NCBI RefSeq assembly: GCF_904846185.1
Contig: NZ_CAJGZQ010000005.1
Coordinates: forward strand, 1 to 64,000
Reading direction: 5' to 3'
From: Psychrobacter immobilis
GTDB lineage: Bacteria; Pseudomonadota; Gammaproteobacteria; Pseudomonadales; Moraxellaceae
Length of the DNA: 64,000 bases
Below are positions 48,009-57,830 of the stretch, piece after piece; the stretch's first letter is position 1; the number at the start of each line of letters is the position of its first letter. The translations under genes were made by a program, and so were the position numbers. The notes beneath the pieces are model-generated. The model had not been told where the DNA came from and made no database searches. It worked only from the letters and a program-made list of their open reading frames with translations.

Positions 48009-49442
48009 TTACTTAGCCAATGATTGATGAGCAGCCTTCGCTTCAGATCCTTGGTTAAATAACGCATTTAAGACAATCGCTGCCAAAGTCGCCGTACCGA
48101 TACCGCCCAAATCAAAGCCGCCTAAATGCAAACTAAAGTTACCGGTACCCATAATAACGGTCACGGCCGCGATAATTAGATTGCTGTTTTTGCTAAAGTC
48201 GATACGACTGTCTATCCAAATTTTGACGCCTGCAATAGCAATCAAACCGAACACCACAATGGACGCACCGCCCAATAAAGCGGCTGGTATCGTCTGAATG
48301 ATGGCACCAAATTTCGGTGATAGCCCTAACAAAATAGCTACCACGCCTGCCACGACAAATATTGTTGTGCTATACACCTTAGTCACCGCCATCACACCGA
48401 TGTTTTCAGCATAAGTCGTCACACCAGTACCGCCAAATCCTGCTGAAAAGGTGGTTGCCAAACCATCAGCAAAAAATGCTCGACCCATATAAGGCGTGAC
48501 ACGAGCTTTGGTCATACCTTCGACAGCCTTAAAATGCCCTAAGTTTTCAGCCACCAAAATAAAGGCCACAGGCGCAATCAGAATAATAGCACTCATCTCA
48601 AAGCGAGGCGTATGGATACTAGGTAAGCCAAACCACGAAGCAGCTGCCACACCACTAAAGTCAATCGCCGTACCAAAACCCATGACGTTGGTCATGATAA
48701 AATAGGCAAAATAGGATAATATTAAACCAACCAGTAATAGCAGACGACGCAGCATACCACGTGTAAAGACAGCCACACCACTGATGAGTAATACGGTCAA
48801 GGTAGCCATCCAAGCATCAAACTGATTGGCAGACACCCCTTGAATGGTCACTGGCGCTAAGTTGAGACCAATAATCATCACAATAGCACCAGTAACGATA
48901 GGCGGCATCAAACGCTCAATCCAGCCAGTACCCGTTTTCATCACCAGCAGCCCAATTAACGCATAAATGATACCGCAAGCCATGATGCCGCCCAAAGCGA
49001 CATTCAAATTACCATTGAACCCTGCGCCTGCATAAGCTGTCACAGCGATAACGGGACCAATGAAAGCAAAACTTGAGCCCAAATAGCTCGGCATGCGCCC
49101 ACCAGTGATCAGAAAAAACATCACCGTACAGATACCTGACATCAAAATGGCTAAGTTGGGATCAAAGCCCATTAACAGCGGCGCAAGCACGGTCGCACCA
49201 AACATCGCAAAAGTATGCTGTACACCTAATAGCACGCTTTTTGACGGTGGCAAATATTCATTGATACCGACTGGATCACGATCTAAATCGCCTTGATACG
49301 GACGCCATGTCGGAAACCAGCGTCCATTTTCAAAGTCTGGATTGTACGGAGGACTGATCGCCGCAGCCTCTAATCCAGGTTCAGCAGATGGTGCTTGAGC
49401 GCTGTTTTCTAAAGGCGAGGAAGGGTCTTTTTGAGAGGGCAT
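48009..49442 (-). CDS. uracil/xanthine permease (NCS2 family)
   Basis: A 477-residue inner-membrane nucleobase transporter of the UraA/RutG type with 14 hydrophobic segments. The motifs GVQHTFAMFGATVLAP, VAENLGHFKA (conserved glutamate) and GGTGVTTYAENIGVMAVTK are typical of uracil permeases. The N-terminal 60 residues are a polar Pro/Ser/Asp-rich cytoplasmic tail, longer than in E. coli UraA. AGGA lies 9 nt before the ATG. It is a single gene; RutG-like function in pyrimidine uptake is plausible but no rut genes are near. Confidence 0.92.
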   Translation of the reverse strand: MPSQKDPSSPLENSAQAPSAEPGLEAAAISPPYNPDFENGRWFPTWRPYQGDLDRDPVGINEYLPPSKSVLLGVQHTFAMFGATVLAPLLMGFDPNLAILMSGICTVMFFLITGGRMPSYLGSSFAFIGPVIAVTAYAGAGFNGNLNVALGGIMACGIIYALIGLLVMKTGTGWIERLMPPIVTGAIVMIIGLNLAPVTIQGVSANQFDAWMATLTVLLISGVAVFTRGMLRRLLLLVGLILSYFAYFIMTNVMGFGTAIDFSGVAAASWFGLPSIHTPRFEMSAIILIAPVAFILVAENLGHFKAVEGMTKARVTPYMGRAFFADGLATTFSAGFGGTGVTTYAENIGVMAVTKVYSTTIFVVAGVVAILLGLSPKFGAIIQTIPAALLGGASIVVFGLIAIAGVKIWIDSRIDFSKNSNLIIAAVTVIMGTGNFSLHLGGFDLGGIGTATLAAIVLNALFNQGSEAKAAHQSLAK

Positions 49443-49981
49443 ACACGCTTGTCCTATGTAAACTGGGCTAAAATAATAGACAACAGTAAATGAAAAATAA
49501 AAATTGCTTTAAATCAGGGCATCAATCGGCAAGAATATGTGGCTAGAAATTATAATAACGAGTAAAATCCGCATCTTTTCATTTATAATATGTCGCCCTG
49601 ACTCATTCATTTATGTTGCAATATGGCAAACCAAAAGTATTATTTGGTATGATGACCATGTTTTGGTAGATGTATGTGGTCGGATATGTTTAACTAAAAA
49701 ACGGTTATGGTCGCTTATGACTCAGTGTACTCTGCAGCGACAATCAACTTACAGGATGTTACATAGCCATTAGCTCCGAGCATGATAGCGGAGTTTCAAA
49801 ACAAATAAAAGTTATTATTCAATCACCATTTTTCCTCTTTTGCGTTAATACTTCCATGGGCGGTGCTTCCTCTATACCTTTGTCGGTGCTATAAGCGAGA
49901 GCTGCCTGTTATATTCTCAATGAAAGTGCCTAAAGCAGCTATACAACATGTTAGTGCACTTAAAAAACTTGGTAAGTTATT
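49443..49981. promoter_or_regulatory. divergent gap, uracil permease / sdaA
   Basis: This 539-bp gap carries both promoters. I checked for a glycine-type riboswitch before sdaA and did not find its conserved core. A 78-codon open frame at 49537-49773 looks non-coding. No repeat is visible. Confidence 0.4.
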
Positions 49982-51415
49982 ATGATTAGTGTTTTTGATT
50001 TATTTAAAATCGGTATTGGCCCATCAAGCTCACACACGGTAGGACCCATGGTCGCCGCCAATCTTTTTTTGGGCTCATTAACCAAGCAAACAGAGCTGAA
50101 GGCTATTACAGGTGTTGAGATTGAGCTTTATGGCTCTTTGGCAGCCACAGGCAAAGGACATGCAACCGATACTGCTATATTGTTAGGGCTGCTTGGGCAT
50201 GCTCCTAGTACGATCGATACCCGTTTGACCAGTCAATATTTGTCACCGATTTTTTCAGACAAACAGCTCAATATAGCAGGCACGCATGTTATTGCCTTTG
50301 AGACAGAGCGCGATATTCACTGGTATGACGAAACCGTTTTGCCCTACCATCCTAATGCTTTGACTATCCGCGCATTATTGACCGACGGCAGTCATTATCA
50401 ACAAACCTATTATTCGGTAGGTGGCGGCTTTGTTATCAATGAAGAAGATGCCACCAATCCGGATGAAGATAACGCCACGCCGACCATTGACGCCATTCCT
50501 TACCCCTTTAATAGCGCCGCAGAATTGCTGGAGCAATGTTGTCAACACCACTTAAGCGTTAGTGAATTGGTATTGGCAAATGAATGTCATTACCGCAATC
50601 AATCAGAAGTTTTTGCTTATTTAGACTCTATTTGGGAGTCAATGCAGGACTGCGTGACGCGAGGCTGTCAAAACAGTGGCATATTACCTGGTGGCTTGGA
50701 TGTAAAACGCCGTGCCCAAGCATTACATCTACAATTGTGCGCCGAGAAAAACCAACCCATTACCAAAAATGACAAACTCGCTGCCATGGACTGGATTGAT
50801 TTATATGCCTTGGCGGTCAATGAAGAAAATGCCAATGGTGGAAATGTCGTCACTGCCCCCACCAACGGTGCAGCAGGTATTATTCCTGCGGTGATGCATT
50901 ACTATCGTGACTTTTTATCAAGCTATAGCCAAGATGGTGCACGCAAGTTTTTGTTAAATGCGACTGCTATTGGCAGTTTAATCAAACAAAATGCCTCCAT
51001 CTCTGGCGCTGAAGTTGGTTGCCAAGGTGAAGTTGGTTCTGCTTGTGCCATGGCAGCTTCTGCATTGGCAGAAATCTTGGGCGGTGATCCAGCTAAATGC
51101 CTTAATGCGGCTGAGATTGGTATTGAGCATAACTTAGGTCTAACATGCGACCCTGTAGGCGGTCTAGTGCAAGTGCCTTGTATCGAGCGCAATGCCATGG
51201 GCGCCGTCAAAGCTGTCAATGCGGCACGACTTGCTTGCCGCGGTAATGGACAGCACTTTGTCTCTTTAGATAAAGTGATTGAAACCATGAAAGTCACTGG
51301 TGCGGATATGCTAGATAAATACAAAGAAACCTCACGAGGCGGTCTTGCCGTTTATGCAGACAATCGTATCCCTACTGCCACTCATGGCGTCAGTGTAAAA
51401 TATAGTCAGTGCTAG
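49982..51415 (+). CDS. sdaA: L-serine ammonia-lyase (iron-sulfur type)
   Basis: A 477-residue single-chain L-serine dehydratase that converts serine to pyruvate and ammonia with a 4Fe-4S cluster. The N-terminal beta domain starts [22 protein letters not shown]. The catalytic alpha domain has [21 protein letters not shown] and cluster cysteines in [23 protein letters not shown] and [12 protein letters not shown]. Length matches SdaA/SdaB. The ribosome site is weak (GGTAAG about 6 nt upstream). A strong terminator follows. It is a single gene. Confidence 0.95.
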   Translation: MISVFDLFKIGIGPSSSHTVGPMVAANLFLGSLTKQTELKAITGVEIELYGSLAATGKGHATDTAILLGLLGHAPSTIDTRLTSQYLSPIFSDKQLNIAGTHVIAFETERDIHWYDETVLPYHPNALTIRALLTDGSHYQQTYYSVGGGFVINEEDATNPDEDNATPTIDAIPYPFNSAAELLEQCCQHHLSVSELVLANECHYRNQSEVFAYLDSIWESMQDCVTRGCQNSGILPGGLDVKRRAQALHLQLCAEKNQPITKNDKLAAMDWIDLYALAVNEENANGGNVVTAPTNGAAGIIPAVMHYYRDFLSSYSQDGARKFLLNATAIGSLIKQNASISGAEVGCQGEVGSACAMAASALAEILGGDPAKCLNAAEIGIEHNLGLTCDPVGGLVQVPCIERNAMGAVKAVNAARLACRGNGQHFVSLDKVIETMKVTGADMLDKYKETSRGGLAVYADNRIPTATHGVSVKYSQC

Positions 51416-51519
51416 AGCGTTCTCTAAATTCGATTGACTGTTATCCAAATGGGGATACGTTCTAACATAACGATCGTTTAATATAGCTTATCCTGACATC
51501 ACATTCCCAAGTATTTGCT

Positions 51520-51566
51520 AAAATAAAAAAGACCCCTAATTCTGTATTAGGGGTCTTTTTTATTTT
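51520..51566. terminator. bidirectional terminator with perfect 21-bp arms
   Basis: Arms 51520-51540 and 51546-51566 pair perfectly around a 5-nt loop; the GC core is GACCCCTAAT. It lies between the convergent sdaA and lipoprotein genes. Confidence 0.95.
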
Positions 51567-51606
51567 GGTCAAATATGCTCATCAACTAGACATGCTCAAT
51601 GATTCA

Positions 51607-52005
51607 TTACTCAGCTGTTTTTGAAACCACTTCGTTTAGAATCCAAACTGGCTTAGCCATGTTAGTATTTTCATCCATCATGACTTCTTGGCGAACATCT
51701 AGAATATAACGATAGTTTGGCTCATAAGTGAAGCCCTGAATATTACCGTTTAAAGGTGTGTAGTTTTTCTGATAAGTCTGACGATACTGTAAGCATTCTG
51801 CTTCAACCTTAGTACCCTCAGCTGTTGACAGCTCACAGACGGCTTTCAGTGGTGCTACTTCTATTTCAAAACTTGGAATGTTAACCACTTTAACATTCAT
51901 AGGTTGCCCATCGACAACCATCGTACGTTCGTTATCCATACCCATGGTAGAGCAACCTGACAGGGCAAAGGCGGTCATTACTGCTGCAAGTACTAATTTT
52001 TTCAT
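51607..52005 (-). CDS. small lipoprotein, DUF4377-like
   Basis: A 132-residue lipoprotein with signal peptide and lipobox ALSGC (Cys18). The C-terminal part (CLQYRQTYQ, then IQGFTYEPNYRYILDVRQ and WILNEVVSK) matches the layout of DUF4377, a domain found in small secreted proteins, sometimes near HslJ/META-domain proteins; function unknown. The assignment is from memory of the family pattern. A short spacer with two Cys (VCEL, ECLQ) may form a disulfide. It is a single gene, minus strand. Confidence 0.85.
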   Translation of the reverse strand: MKKLVLAAVMTAFALSGCSTMGMDNERTMVVDGQPMNVKVVNIPSFEIEVAPLKAVCELSTAEGTKVEAECLQYRQTYQKNYTPLNGNIQGFTYEPNYRYILDVRQEVMMDENTNMAKPVWILNEVVSKTAE

Positions 52006-52361
52006 TATTAAATCCTCAGTTAATTGTTATAAATACATTATTAATGGTTTGAGATTATTGTTTTGGACACATCATGCTGGTAAATATATTTTAAAAATAT
52101 CAGTCAATTTTTGCGATGGGTGTAATACTACTGTCGATATTGAGCCAAGCAAGAGTATTCACCTGATTTAGCTTTACCGAATAAACCTATTAAGTCTCAA
52201 TAATGTCGTCTATTGTTTGTTTACTGAGGTCAGTATAGAGCGCAACTCGTCTTCTGCTCTATAACTGCTTTGTAAAGTAACGTCAGCTTTTGCAACTGTT
52301 GTTAATCGCGCGTATTGAATAGTAGAGTAAATTGATACTGAGAAAAATTTACACATCAAAA
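52006..52361. other. intergenic gap
   Basis: This 356-bp AT-rich stretch lies between the lipoprotein start and the argJ terminator. It should hold the lipoprotein gene's promoter; I cannot place it, and see no gene or repeat. Confidence 0.5.
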
Positions 52362-52386
52362 AGCCAGAGTGATAGTCACTCTGGCT
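52362..52386 (-). terminator. intrinsic terminator after argJ
   Basis: The perfect 11-bp stem AGCCAGAGTGA / TCACTCTGGCT has a 3-nt loop and a T-run on the minus strand (plus-strand A-run at 52357-52362), about 47 bp beyond the argJ stop. Confidence 0.9.
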
Positions 52387-52432
52387 CAGTTATTCATTAA
52401 AAAGTATTTTACTTAGCTGACAGTGATAACCC

Positions 52433-53656
52433 TTAACTACGATAATCCGCATTAATTTTGACGTAGTCATATGATAAATCGCAGGTGTATACCGTATCGC
52501 TAGCATCGCCGCGAGCAAGATCGATATGAATGGTAATCTCAGGGCGACTCATGACGGTCTTACCTGCCGCTTCCGTATAACTAGGGGCGACACCACCATT
52601 CTGGCAAATCATGACTTCATCTAGATAAACATCCACTTGTTCCGTATCCAAGTCTTCGATACCAGCATAACCCACTGCCGCTAAGATACGACCCCAATTG
52701 GCATCGCTAGCGAAGAATGCGGTTTTGACCAACGGTGAATGCGCGACCGCATATGCCACATCGCAGCACTCTTGCGTTGTTTTGCCATCAGTGACGTTGA
52801 CGGTCATAAACTTGGTAGCACCCTCGCCATCACGTACGATTAATTGCGCCAGACGAACAAACACCTCGGTCAAAGCCGAAAATATAGCCTGATAATGCGG
52901 ATGTTCTGGACTATCAATGATATCTGAGCTGGCAGCACCCGTGGCGATCAACACACAGCAATCATTGGTTGAAGTGTCGCCATCGACAGTGATGCGGTTA
53001 AAAGACTGCTCATTAATGGCACTTAGCATTTCTCGTAATAGGTCAGCAGCGATATTGGCATCAGTTGCCACATAGCCCAACATGGTCGCCATGTTAGGGC
53101 GTATCATGCCTGAGCCTTTTGACATACCTGTCACATGATAGCTAATACCCGCCACGTCGATTTTTTGGCTAGCGAGCTTCGGAATCGTATCTGTGGTGCG
53201 AATACCATTCGCCGCGGCAAGCCAATTGTCAGCCCCCAAATTGGCAAGTGCATTATCTAAGCCCGCGATGACCGCATCGCTATTTAATGGCTCGCCAATG
53301 ACACCGGTCGAGAATGGCAATATTGCATTACTATCCACGCCAGCCTTACTCGCCAGAGCGGCACAGATATCAACGGCGCGACGTTTGCCATCAGCGCCCG
53401 TCCCAGCATTAGCATTACCCGTGTTGGTCACCAAATAGCGCGGGCTGGCCTTGGCAAAATGCTCGCGTAATACCCGTACAGGCGCTGCACAGAAGGTATT
53501 TTTGGTAGTCACAACCGCTGTGGTCGCGGTATCAGCGATCTCAATTACTACTAAATCATCTCGGTCTTTATAGCGTACGCCTGCGGCAGTGGCGCTTAGC
53601 TTGATTCCTTCGATAGGATAAATAATATCAGGTACTGCAACATTTCCGACTGCCAT
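52433..53656 (-). CDS. argJ: bifunctional glutamate N-acetyltransferase / amino-acid acetyltransferase
   Basis: A 407-residue enzyme of the cyclic arginine pathway that moves the acetyl group from N-acetylornithine to glutamate. It is an Ntn-like autocleaving protein: cleavage is expected before T191 in RPNMATMLGY, giving alpha and beta chains. Other motifs are VTNTGNANAGTG, STGVIGE, TVDGDTSTNDC and GEGATKFM. It ends with the conserved short C-terminus (YVKINADYRS). Whether it is bifunctional (also using acetyl-CoA) cannot be read from sequence. It lies 127 bp downstream of the exonuclease III gene on the same strand. Confidence 0.95.
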   Translation of the reverse strand: MAVGNVAVPDIIYPIEGIKLSATAAGVRYKDRDDLVVIEIADTATTAVVTTKNTFCAAPVRVLREHFAKASPRYLVTNTGNANAGTGADGKRRAVDICAALASKAGVDSNAILPFSTGVIGEPLNSDAVIAGLDNALANLGADNWLAAANGIRTTDTIPKLASQKIDVAGISYHVTGMSKGSGMIRPNMATMLGYVATDANIAADLLREMLSAINEQSFNRITVDGDTSTNDCCVLIATGAASSDIIDSPEHPHYQAIFSALTEVFVRLAQLIVRDGEGATKFMTVNVTDGKTTQECCDVAYAVAHSPLVKTAFFASDANWGRILAAVGYAGIEDLDTEQVDVYLDEVMICQNGGVAPSYTEAAGKTVMSRPEITIHIDLARGDASDTVYTCDLSYDYVKINADYRS

Positions 53657-53783
53657 GGTTTAACCCTTATTGTGAAATTTTTATCATTATTTATCACGGA
53701 TGATGCGATAAACACTGAGGTGCGTTGAGCCTTCAACCATGATGCTACGGCTGGTGAAGTATCAAACGCGACCTATATAAATA

Positions 53784-54608
53784 TTACCGTTTTTTTAAAT
53801 CAAATGCCGACCAAATTGGCGCATGATCAGACGGTTTTTCCATCGCCCGTAGCTCATAGCTAATCCCAGCATCAACACAGGCCTCAACAAGATCCGAGCT
53901 GCACAAAATATGATCGATACGCAAGCCACGTTTCGGCTCATCATTGAACCCACGACTGCGATAATCAAACCAGCTATATAGCTCTGTGCTCTCTGGATAA
54001 TGTAAGCGATAGGTATCTGTCAGCTCGCGTGACATCAGCGCCGCATACCACTCGCGTTCTTCTGGTAAAAACGAGGTCTTCCTATTTTTCAACCAGCGCT
54101 TAGCATTGACGTCGCCAATGCCAATATCAGTATCTTCTGGGGCAATATTCATATCACCCATGATTATGAGCGAGCGACCTTCTGCTTTTAGGGTATCGAT
54201 ATACGCCATTAAATCTGCATAATAAGCCCGCTTCATCGGGAATTTGGTCGGATGGTCTTGGCTCTCTCCTTGTGGAAAATAACCATTGAGCACATCAATT
54301 TCACGACCGTCAAATTCATAGCGGGCATGGATAAAACGCTTCTGTGCCTCGTCATCTTCACCAGGGAAACCTTTTTGCACAAATATAGGTGCAACCTTGG
54401 ATAGTAGCGCCACACCATAATGGGCTTTTTGACCAAAGTACTCTACGTGATAGCCCAGACTCTCTATATTCTCTAGGGGGAATTGCTCATCATGTACTTT
54501 TGTTTCCTGTAGACCCATCACATCAGGATCGATCACTTCTCGCACAGCCTCAAGCTGATGTTGACGTGCGCGAATACCATTGATATTAAAACTGACAAAA
54601 CGGGTCAT
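53784..54608 (-). CDS. xthA: exodeoxyribonuclease III family AP endonuclease
   Basis: A 274-residue DNA repair nuclease of the exonuclease III/AP endonuclease family, acting on abasic sites and 3' blocks. Metal and catalytic residues are visible in [17 protein letters not shown] (E35), [21 protein letters not shown] and PSDHAPIW. Length matches E. coli XthA. AGGA with 6-nt spacing precedes the ATG. It is upstream of argJ on the minus strand. Confidence 0.94.
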   Translation of the reverse strand: MTRFVSFNINGIRARQHQLEAVREVIDPDVMGLQETKVHDEQFPLENIESLGYHVEYFGQKAHYGVALLSKVAPIFVQKGFPGEDDEAQKRFIHARYEFDGREIDVLNGYFPQGESQDHPTKFPMKRAYYADLMAYIDTLKAEGRSLIIMGDMNIAPEDTDIGIGDVNAKRWLKNRKTSFLPEEREWYAALMSRELTDTYRLHYPESTELYSWFDYRSRGFNDEPKRGLRIDHILCSSDLVEACVDAGISYELRAMEKPSDHAPIWSAFDLKKR

Positions 54609-54829
54609 AAATTATCCTATACTAATTGATGAAAATACGGTGCTAATATAAAGAAATGGGCTATGAAAGTGCACAATCCGCTATCATAACAGACGTCGAC
54701 CGACCTAACTGTTGCGCGCCCTGATATCTTAAGCTAGAGTAGTTGTGGTTAATATGGCTGCTATCAAATTTTGGCCATCGAATCATGAACATCGAACAAT
54801 ATTTATTAAAACAATGACCGAGCATCTTT

Positions 54830-55420
54830 ATGATAAAAAATAACAGCAAAAATACAAACACAGTGGCAAGTGTAGACGGCGAATATACGCCATTGTTTAC
54901 CAAAAATTATAACGTCTATATTAACCATACTGATGCCGGCGGTATAGTCTACCATGCCAATCATTTGGTGTTTTTTGAAAACTGCCGCCGTGATTGGTTT
55001 GGGGAACTGAATTTGAATGGGTATTTTTTGCAGACTGACGATGGAGAAATTCAGCATTTTGTCGTCAGTCAAGCAGACTTGCAATACAAAAGAGCTATTT
55101 TGTTAGATGAAGTCATCAGTGTGCGCATCGATAAAGTCGAGTTAAAACCTGCCAGCATTATCTTTTACCAGAGCATTTATCGTCACAGCCCAGACAGCCT
55201 TTCTTCTGATTATGCTAATAGCAATGCTAATGCTAGCAGCTTATTAAGTAGTGGCAAAATCGTCATTGCTTGTGTGCAAAACCAAGTCAAAACCAAACCG
55301 CTATCCAATAGTAAGGCAGATACTGCGGTTGCTAGTGCCACGCCCATGCGCCCTATTCGTGTTCCAAAGCATTTACGCGATGCCATTGAGCAAGCGATCC
55401 ACGAGCAGCTGAATGCTTAG
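54830..55420 (+). CDS. YbgC-type acyl-CoA thioesterase (hotdog fold)
   Basis: A 196-residue hotdog-fold protein. The catalytic aspartate is D35 in HTDAGGIVYHANHLVFFE, the YbgC/4-hydroxybenzoyl-CoA thioesterase signature; the partner segment is RRDWFGEL. The core ends near residue 150; the remaining C-terminal residues form a Ser/Asn-rich insert (YANSNANASS) and a basic tail (PIRVPKHLRDAI). The substrate is probably a short acyl-CoA. The ribosome site is weak. The gene precedes the ABC pair by 72 bp and shares its stop codon with a degenerate 15-bp repeat. Confidence 0.85.
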   Translation: MIKNNSKNTNTVASVDGEYTPLFTKNYNVYINHTDAGGIVYHANHLVFFENCRRDWFGELNLNGYFLQTDDGEIQHFVVSQADLQYKRAILLDEVISVRIDKVELKPASIIFYQSIYRHSPDSLSSDYANSNANASSLLSSGKIVIACVQNQVKTKPLSNSKADTAVASATPMRPIRVPKHLRDAIEQAIHEQLNA

Positions 55421-55476
55421 TGGCTGGATAATTAGTAGTTAGATACTTAATGATTGGATATTTAGTGGCTGAATAA
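55417..55476. repeat. degenerate 15-bp tandem repeat x4, non-coding
   Basis: Four contiguous 15-bp units (55417-55431, 55432-55446, 55447-55461, 55462-55476) share the consensus TTAGTGGTTGGATAA with several differences each. The first unit contains the thioesterase stop codon TAG. The remaining units carry further stops, so they are not translated. Confidence 0.8.
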
Positions 55477-55492
55477 TTGGCGATAATGACTT

Positions 55493-56371
55493 ATGCATCT
55501 TCATAATAATAAACCGATACTGATATTCGAGAATATTCAGGTACATAGTAAACGTACAGCCAGCATACCTGCCTATAATGATAACAAGGTTGGCGATAAA
55601 AGTATTAATAACAAAAATATGGAAGCCATAGAAGCCACAACATCTGCGCTATCTACCATTTATCAAAGATGGATCAGCAAACTAAGACCAAACACTGTCT
55701 CTCAGCCAATCATACCTGCTCATCAACGATTATTAATCGATGGCGCCACAGGCAGGCTGTTAGCAGGTCAAGTAACCGTGTTGACAGGCGGTTCTGGTAG
55801 TGGTAAATCGGTATTATTACGGGTATTGGCTGGACTATTGCCAATGAGCGGCGGCAATGTGCGTTTGCGCCGTGATGACCAATCAACCAGTAGTGCTTAT
55901 TGTAGTATCCATGATACTGCACCGATACAGTGGCGCACGCACGTTGCCCTACTCGCCCAGCACCCACAATTATTAGAAGGCAGTGTACTTGAGAACTTGC
56001 AAATGCCTTATCAGCTACAAGCGCATCAGCACCTTGACTTTGATATCGACTGGCATATCGCACAGCTTGAGCAATTGCAACGCAGCGCTGACTTTTTGCA
56101 GCAAGAAGTCTATCATCTATCGGGCGGCGAGCGGCAACTGGTCAACACGTTACGCCTCTTACAATTGAACCCACGGGTGTTGTTACTAGATGAGCCTACT
56201 GCGGCCCTAGACAGTGACACATCAGCCCAGCTCGTCAATCTACTCATGAATTGGTTACAGGCAGATAAGCAGCGTACATTACTGTGGGTAACTCACGATA
56301 CACAAGACATCATGCCGTTAGCCGATCAGCATTGGCAGATGCAAGCAGGGGCATTAACTGAGATATTCTAA
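55493..56371 (+). CDS. ABC transporter ATP-binding protein, FetA/YbbL-like
   Basis: A 292-residue ABC ATPase. Walker A is GGSGSGKS (about 99-106, K105), the Q-loop LLAQHPQLLEGSV, the signature LSGGERQ, Walker B LLLDEPTAALD (D233, E234) and the switch His in WVTHDTQD. The N-terminal 80 residues are an unusual Asn/Ser/Lys-rich extension before the first strand. It lies 100 bp upstream of a YbbM/FetB-like permease, the standard partner; in E. coli FetAB is implicated in iron efflux. Here that role is inferred only from the family. The start has a weak ribosome site, so a later start is possible. Confidence 0.88.
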   Translation: MHLHNNKPILIFENIQVHSKRTASIPAYNDNKVGDKSINNKNMEAIEATTSALSTIYQRWISKLRPNTVSQPIIPAHQRLLIDGATGRLLAGQVTVLTGGSGSGKSVLLRVLAGLLPMSGGNVRLRRDDQSTSSAYCSIHDTAPIQWRTHVALLAQHPQLLEGSVLENLQMPYQLQAHQHLDFDIDWHIAQLEQLQRSADFLQQEVYHLSGGERQLVNTLRLLQLNPRVLLLDEPTAALDSDTSAQLVNLLMNWLQADKQRTLLWVTHDTQDIMPLADQHWQMQAGALTEIF

Positions 56372-56471
56372 TGTTGAGCTAAGCCTGTCATGTCACTCTT
56401 TAAGATGACTTTTCTTAACAAATTCGCATTAACGTCTATCTTATATTCGTCAGTTTATATAATGAGCCACT

Positions 56472-57266
56472 ATGAGCGGTACAGATGATATACAAGTATT
56501 TTTAACTTACGGTGATATTGCCCTTGCCAGCAGCTTAATTATCATCGTTCTTATTATCTCTTGGCGGCTACGCTTACAGCTGACCAAAACGCTGTTAATC
56601 GCGGCTATCCGCACGGTGCTCCAGCTTAGTTTTATCGGTTTAATATTGGCATGGATTTTCGCTCGTGAACAGTGGTATGAAGTCCTGTTAATTTTGACCA
56701 TCATGACCTTGATTGCAGGCGCTGCTGCCAAAAATCGCGTCAAACGTAGCTATAGAGGTTTGTTAACTGACACTTTGTTAGCAGTAAGCGCTTCGGCTAT
56801 ATTAGTCACTGCCATAGCCATCATGGTTATTTTAAAAGTACAGCCTTGGTACACACCGCAATTCGTTATTCCTATATTGGGGCTAATATTGGGCAATTCG
56901 CTCACCGCTATCTCATTGACCAGCAACCAGTTGATTGAATCCTTTCATGAGCAGCAAGGACGTATAGAGATGATGCTCAGCCTATCTGCTCGCCCATTTG
57001 AAGCAGTGCATGAACCAATACGCGCCGCCATTGTCAATGGCATGACTCCAACGCTGAACTCTATGCTAGTCGTCGGTATTGTTAGCTTGCCCGGAATGAT
57101 GACGGGTCAAATATTGGCTGGCGCTGACCCCACTCAAGCGATTCGCTATCAGATAGTCACTATGTTTTTGATATGTGTGAGCAGTACGCTCGGCTGTACA
57201 ATCAGCGCTTTACTCATTTATCGACGCTTTTTTAATCAAAACAAGCAACTGATATTACCTGAATAA
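56472..57266 (+). CDS. ABC transporter permease, FetB/YbbM-like (UPF0014)
   Basis: A 264-residue inner-membrane protein with about seven hydrophobic segments. The family signature regions are RTVLQLSFIGLILAWIF, RVKRSYRGLLTD and PGMMTGQILAGADP with NGMTPTLNSMLVVGIVSLPG. It forms the membrane part of the transporter with the preceding ATPase gene. In E. coli the pair (FetAB) has been linked to iron export and peroxide resistance. It ends with no strong terminator before a 564-bp gap. Confidence 0.9.
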   Translation: MSGTDDIQVFLTYGDIALASSLIIIVLIISWRLRLQLTKTLLIAAIRTVLQLSFIGLILAWIFAREQWYEVLLILTIMTLIAGAAAKNRVKRSYRGLLTDTLLAVSASAILVTAIAIMVILKVQPWYTPQFVIPILGLILGNSLTAISLTSNQLIESFHEQQGRIEMMLSLSARPFEAVHEPIRAAIVNGMTPTLNSMLVVGIVSLPGMMTGQILAGADPTQAIRYQIVTMFLICVSSTLGCTISALLIYRRFFNQNKQLILPE

Positions 57267-57766
57267 TTGAGCATAACTGCATTCAGTTGGAGTGCTGACA
57301 AATCTATAGTTGATATATTGATGTTGGCTATGATAACTTTTTTGCTTCACTCATCCTTCTATACTCATTCATTTCTATACTTATTAAGTGTCGAATAGCG
57401 TATCTTAAATGACAAACAGCGCATCTATCTAGTCACGTGAAATTCCATAAAAATCATATTTTTCAGCTTTATTTATGCACTGCTCAGTATTTCATACTAG
57501 TATAGTATTTGATGATATTCATGCTACTGTATTGCTTAAATGTATCATTATTTTTTGATACCTTAGTGTTAGATAACAGGTAGAGCTTATTTCAGAGCAA
57601 AAATGCTTTTATGATTAAGCGATCTGTTCGTTCAATTGACGTCATTATCCTTTAATAATGATTAAGTCGTTTTGTACGATAGCAATAAAACCTAGCAGCC
57701 AGTCAATAGATAAGGATATTATCACGCTCAGCGGCAAACGGTTTACGTCAGCGCTGATGTGTTTTA
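57267..57766. other. long leader/intergenic gap before the first fadD
   Basis: This AT-rich stretch of 500 bp runs from the fetB-like stop to the conserved fadD promoter block. I see no open frame, terminator or clear repeat in it. Confidence 0.5.
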
Positions 57767-57830
57767 TTGACACGGATATGACTGCTTTACGACAGAATTC
57801 ACCCTATTTTAAACTTCAAGGACGCTGACT
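57767..57830 (+). promoter_or_regulatory. promoter-proximal block of the first fadD
   Basis: TTGACA (57767-57772) starts a block that aligns with the region before the second fadD (60100-60164): TTGACA-x-GGAT-x-TGACT-x-CT-x-TT, then AGAA, and AAGGACGCT before the ATG. Distances to the start codons are 64 and 65 bp. The -10 is poor here. Confidence 0.65.

Noticed and set aside
49537..49773. 78-codon frame upstream of sdaA
   Set aside because: Composition is that of AT-rich intergenic DNA and there is no ribosome site or protein-like pattern.
49830..49981. Possible riboswitch before sdaA
   Set aside because: I looked for the conserved glycine-riboswitch core and did not find it; remaining short stems are weak.
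54661..55084. Minus-strand frames opposite the thioesterase gene
   Set aside because: They overlap a well-supported hotdog-fold gene and have no domain of their own.
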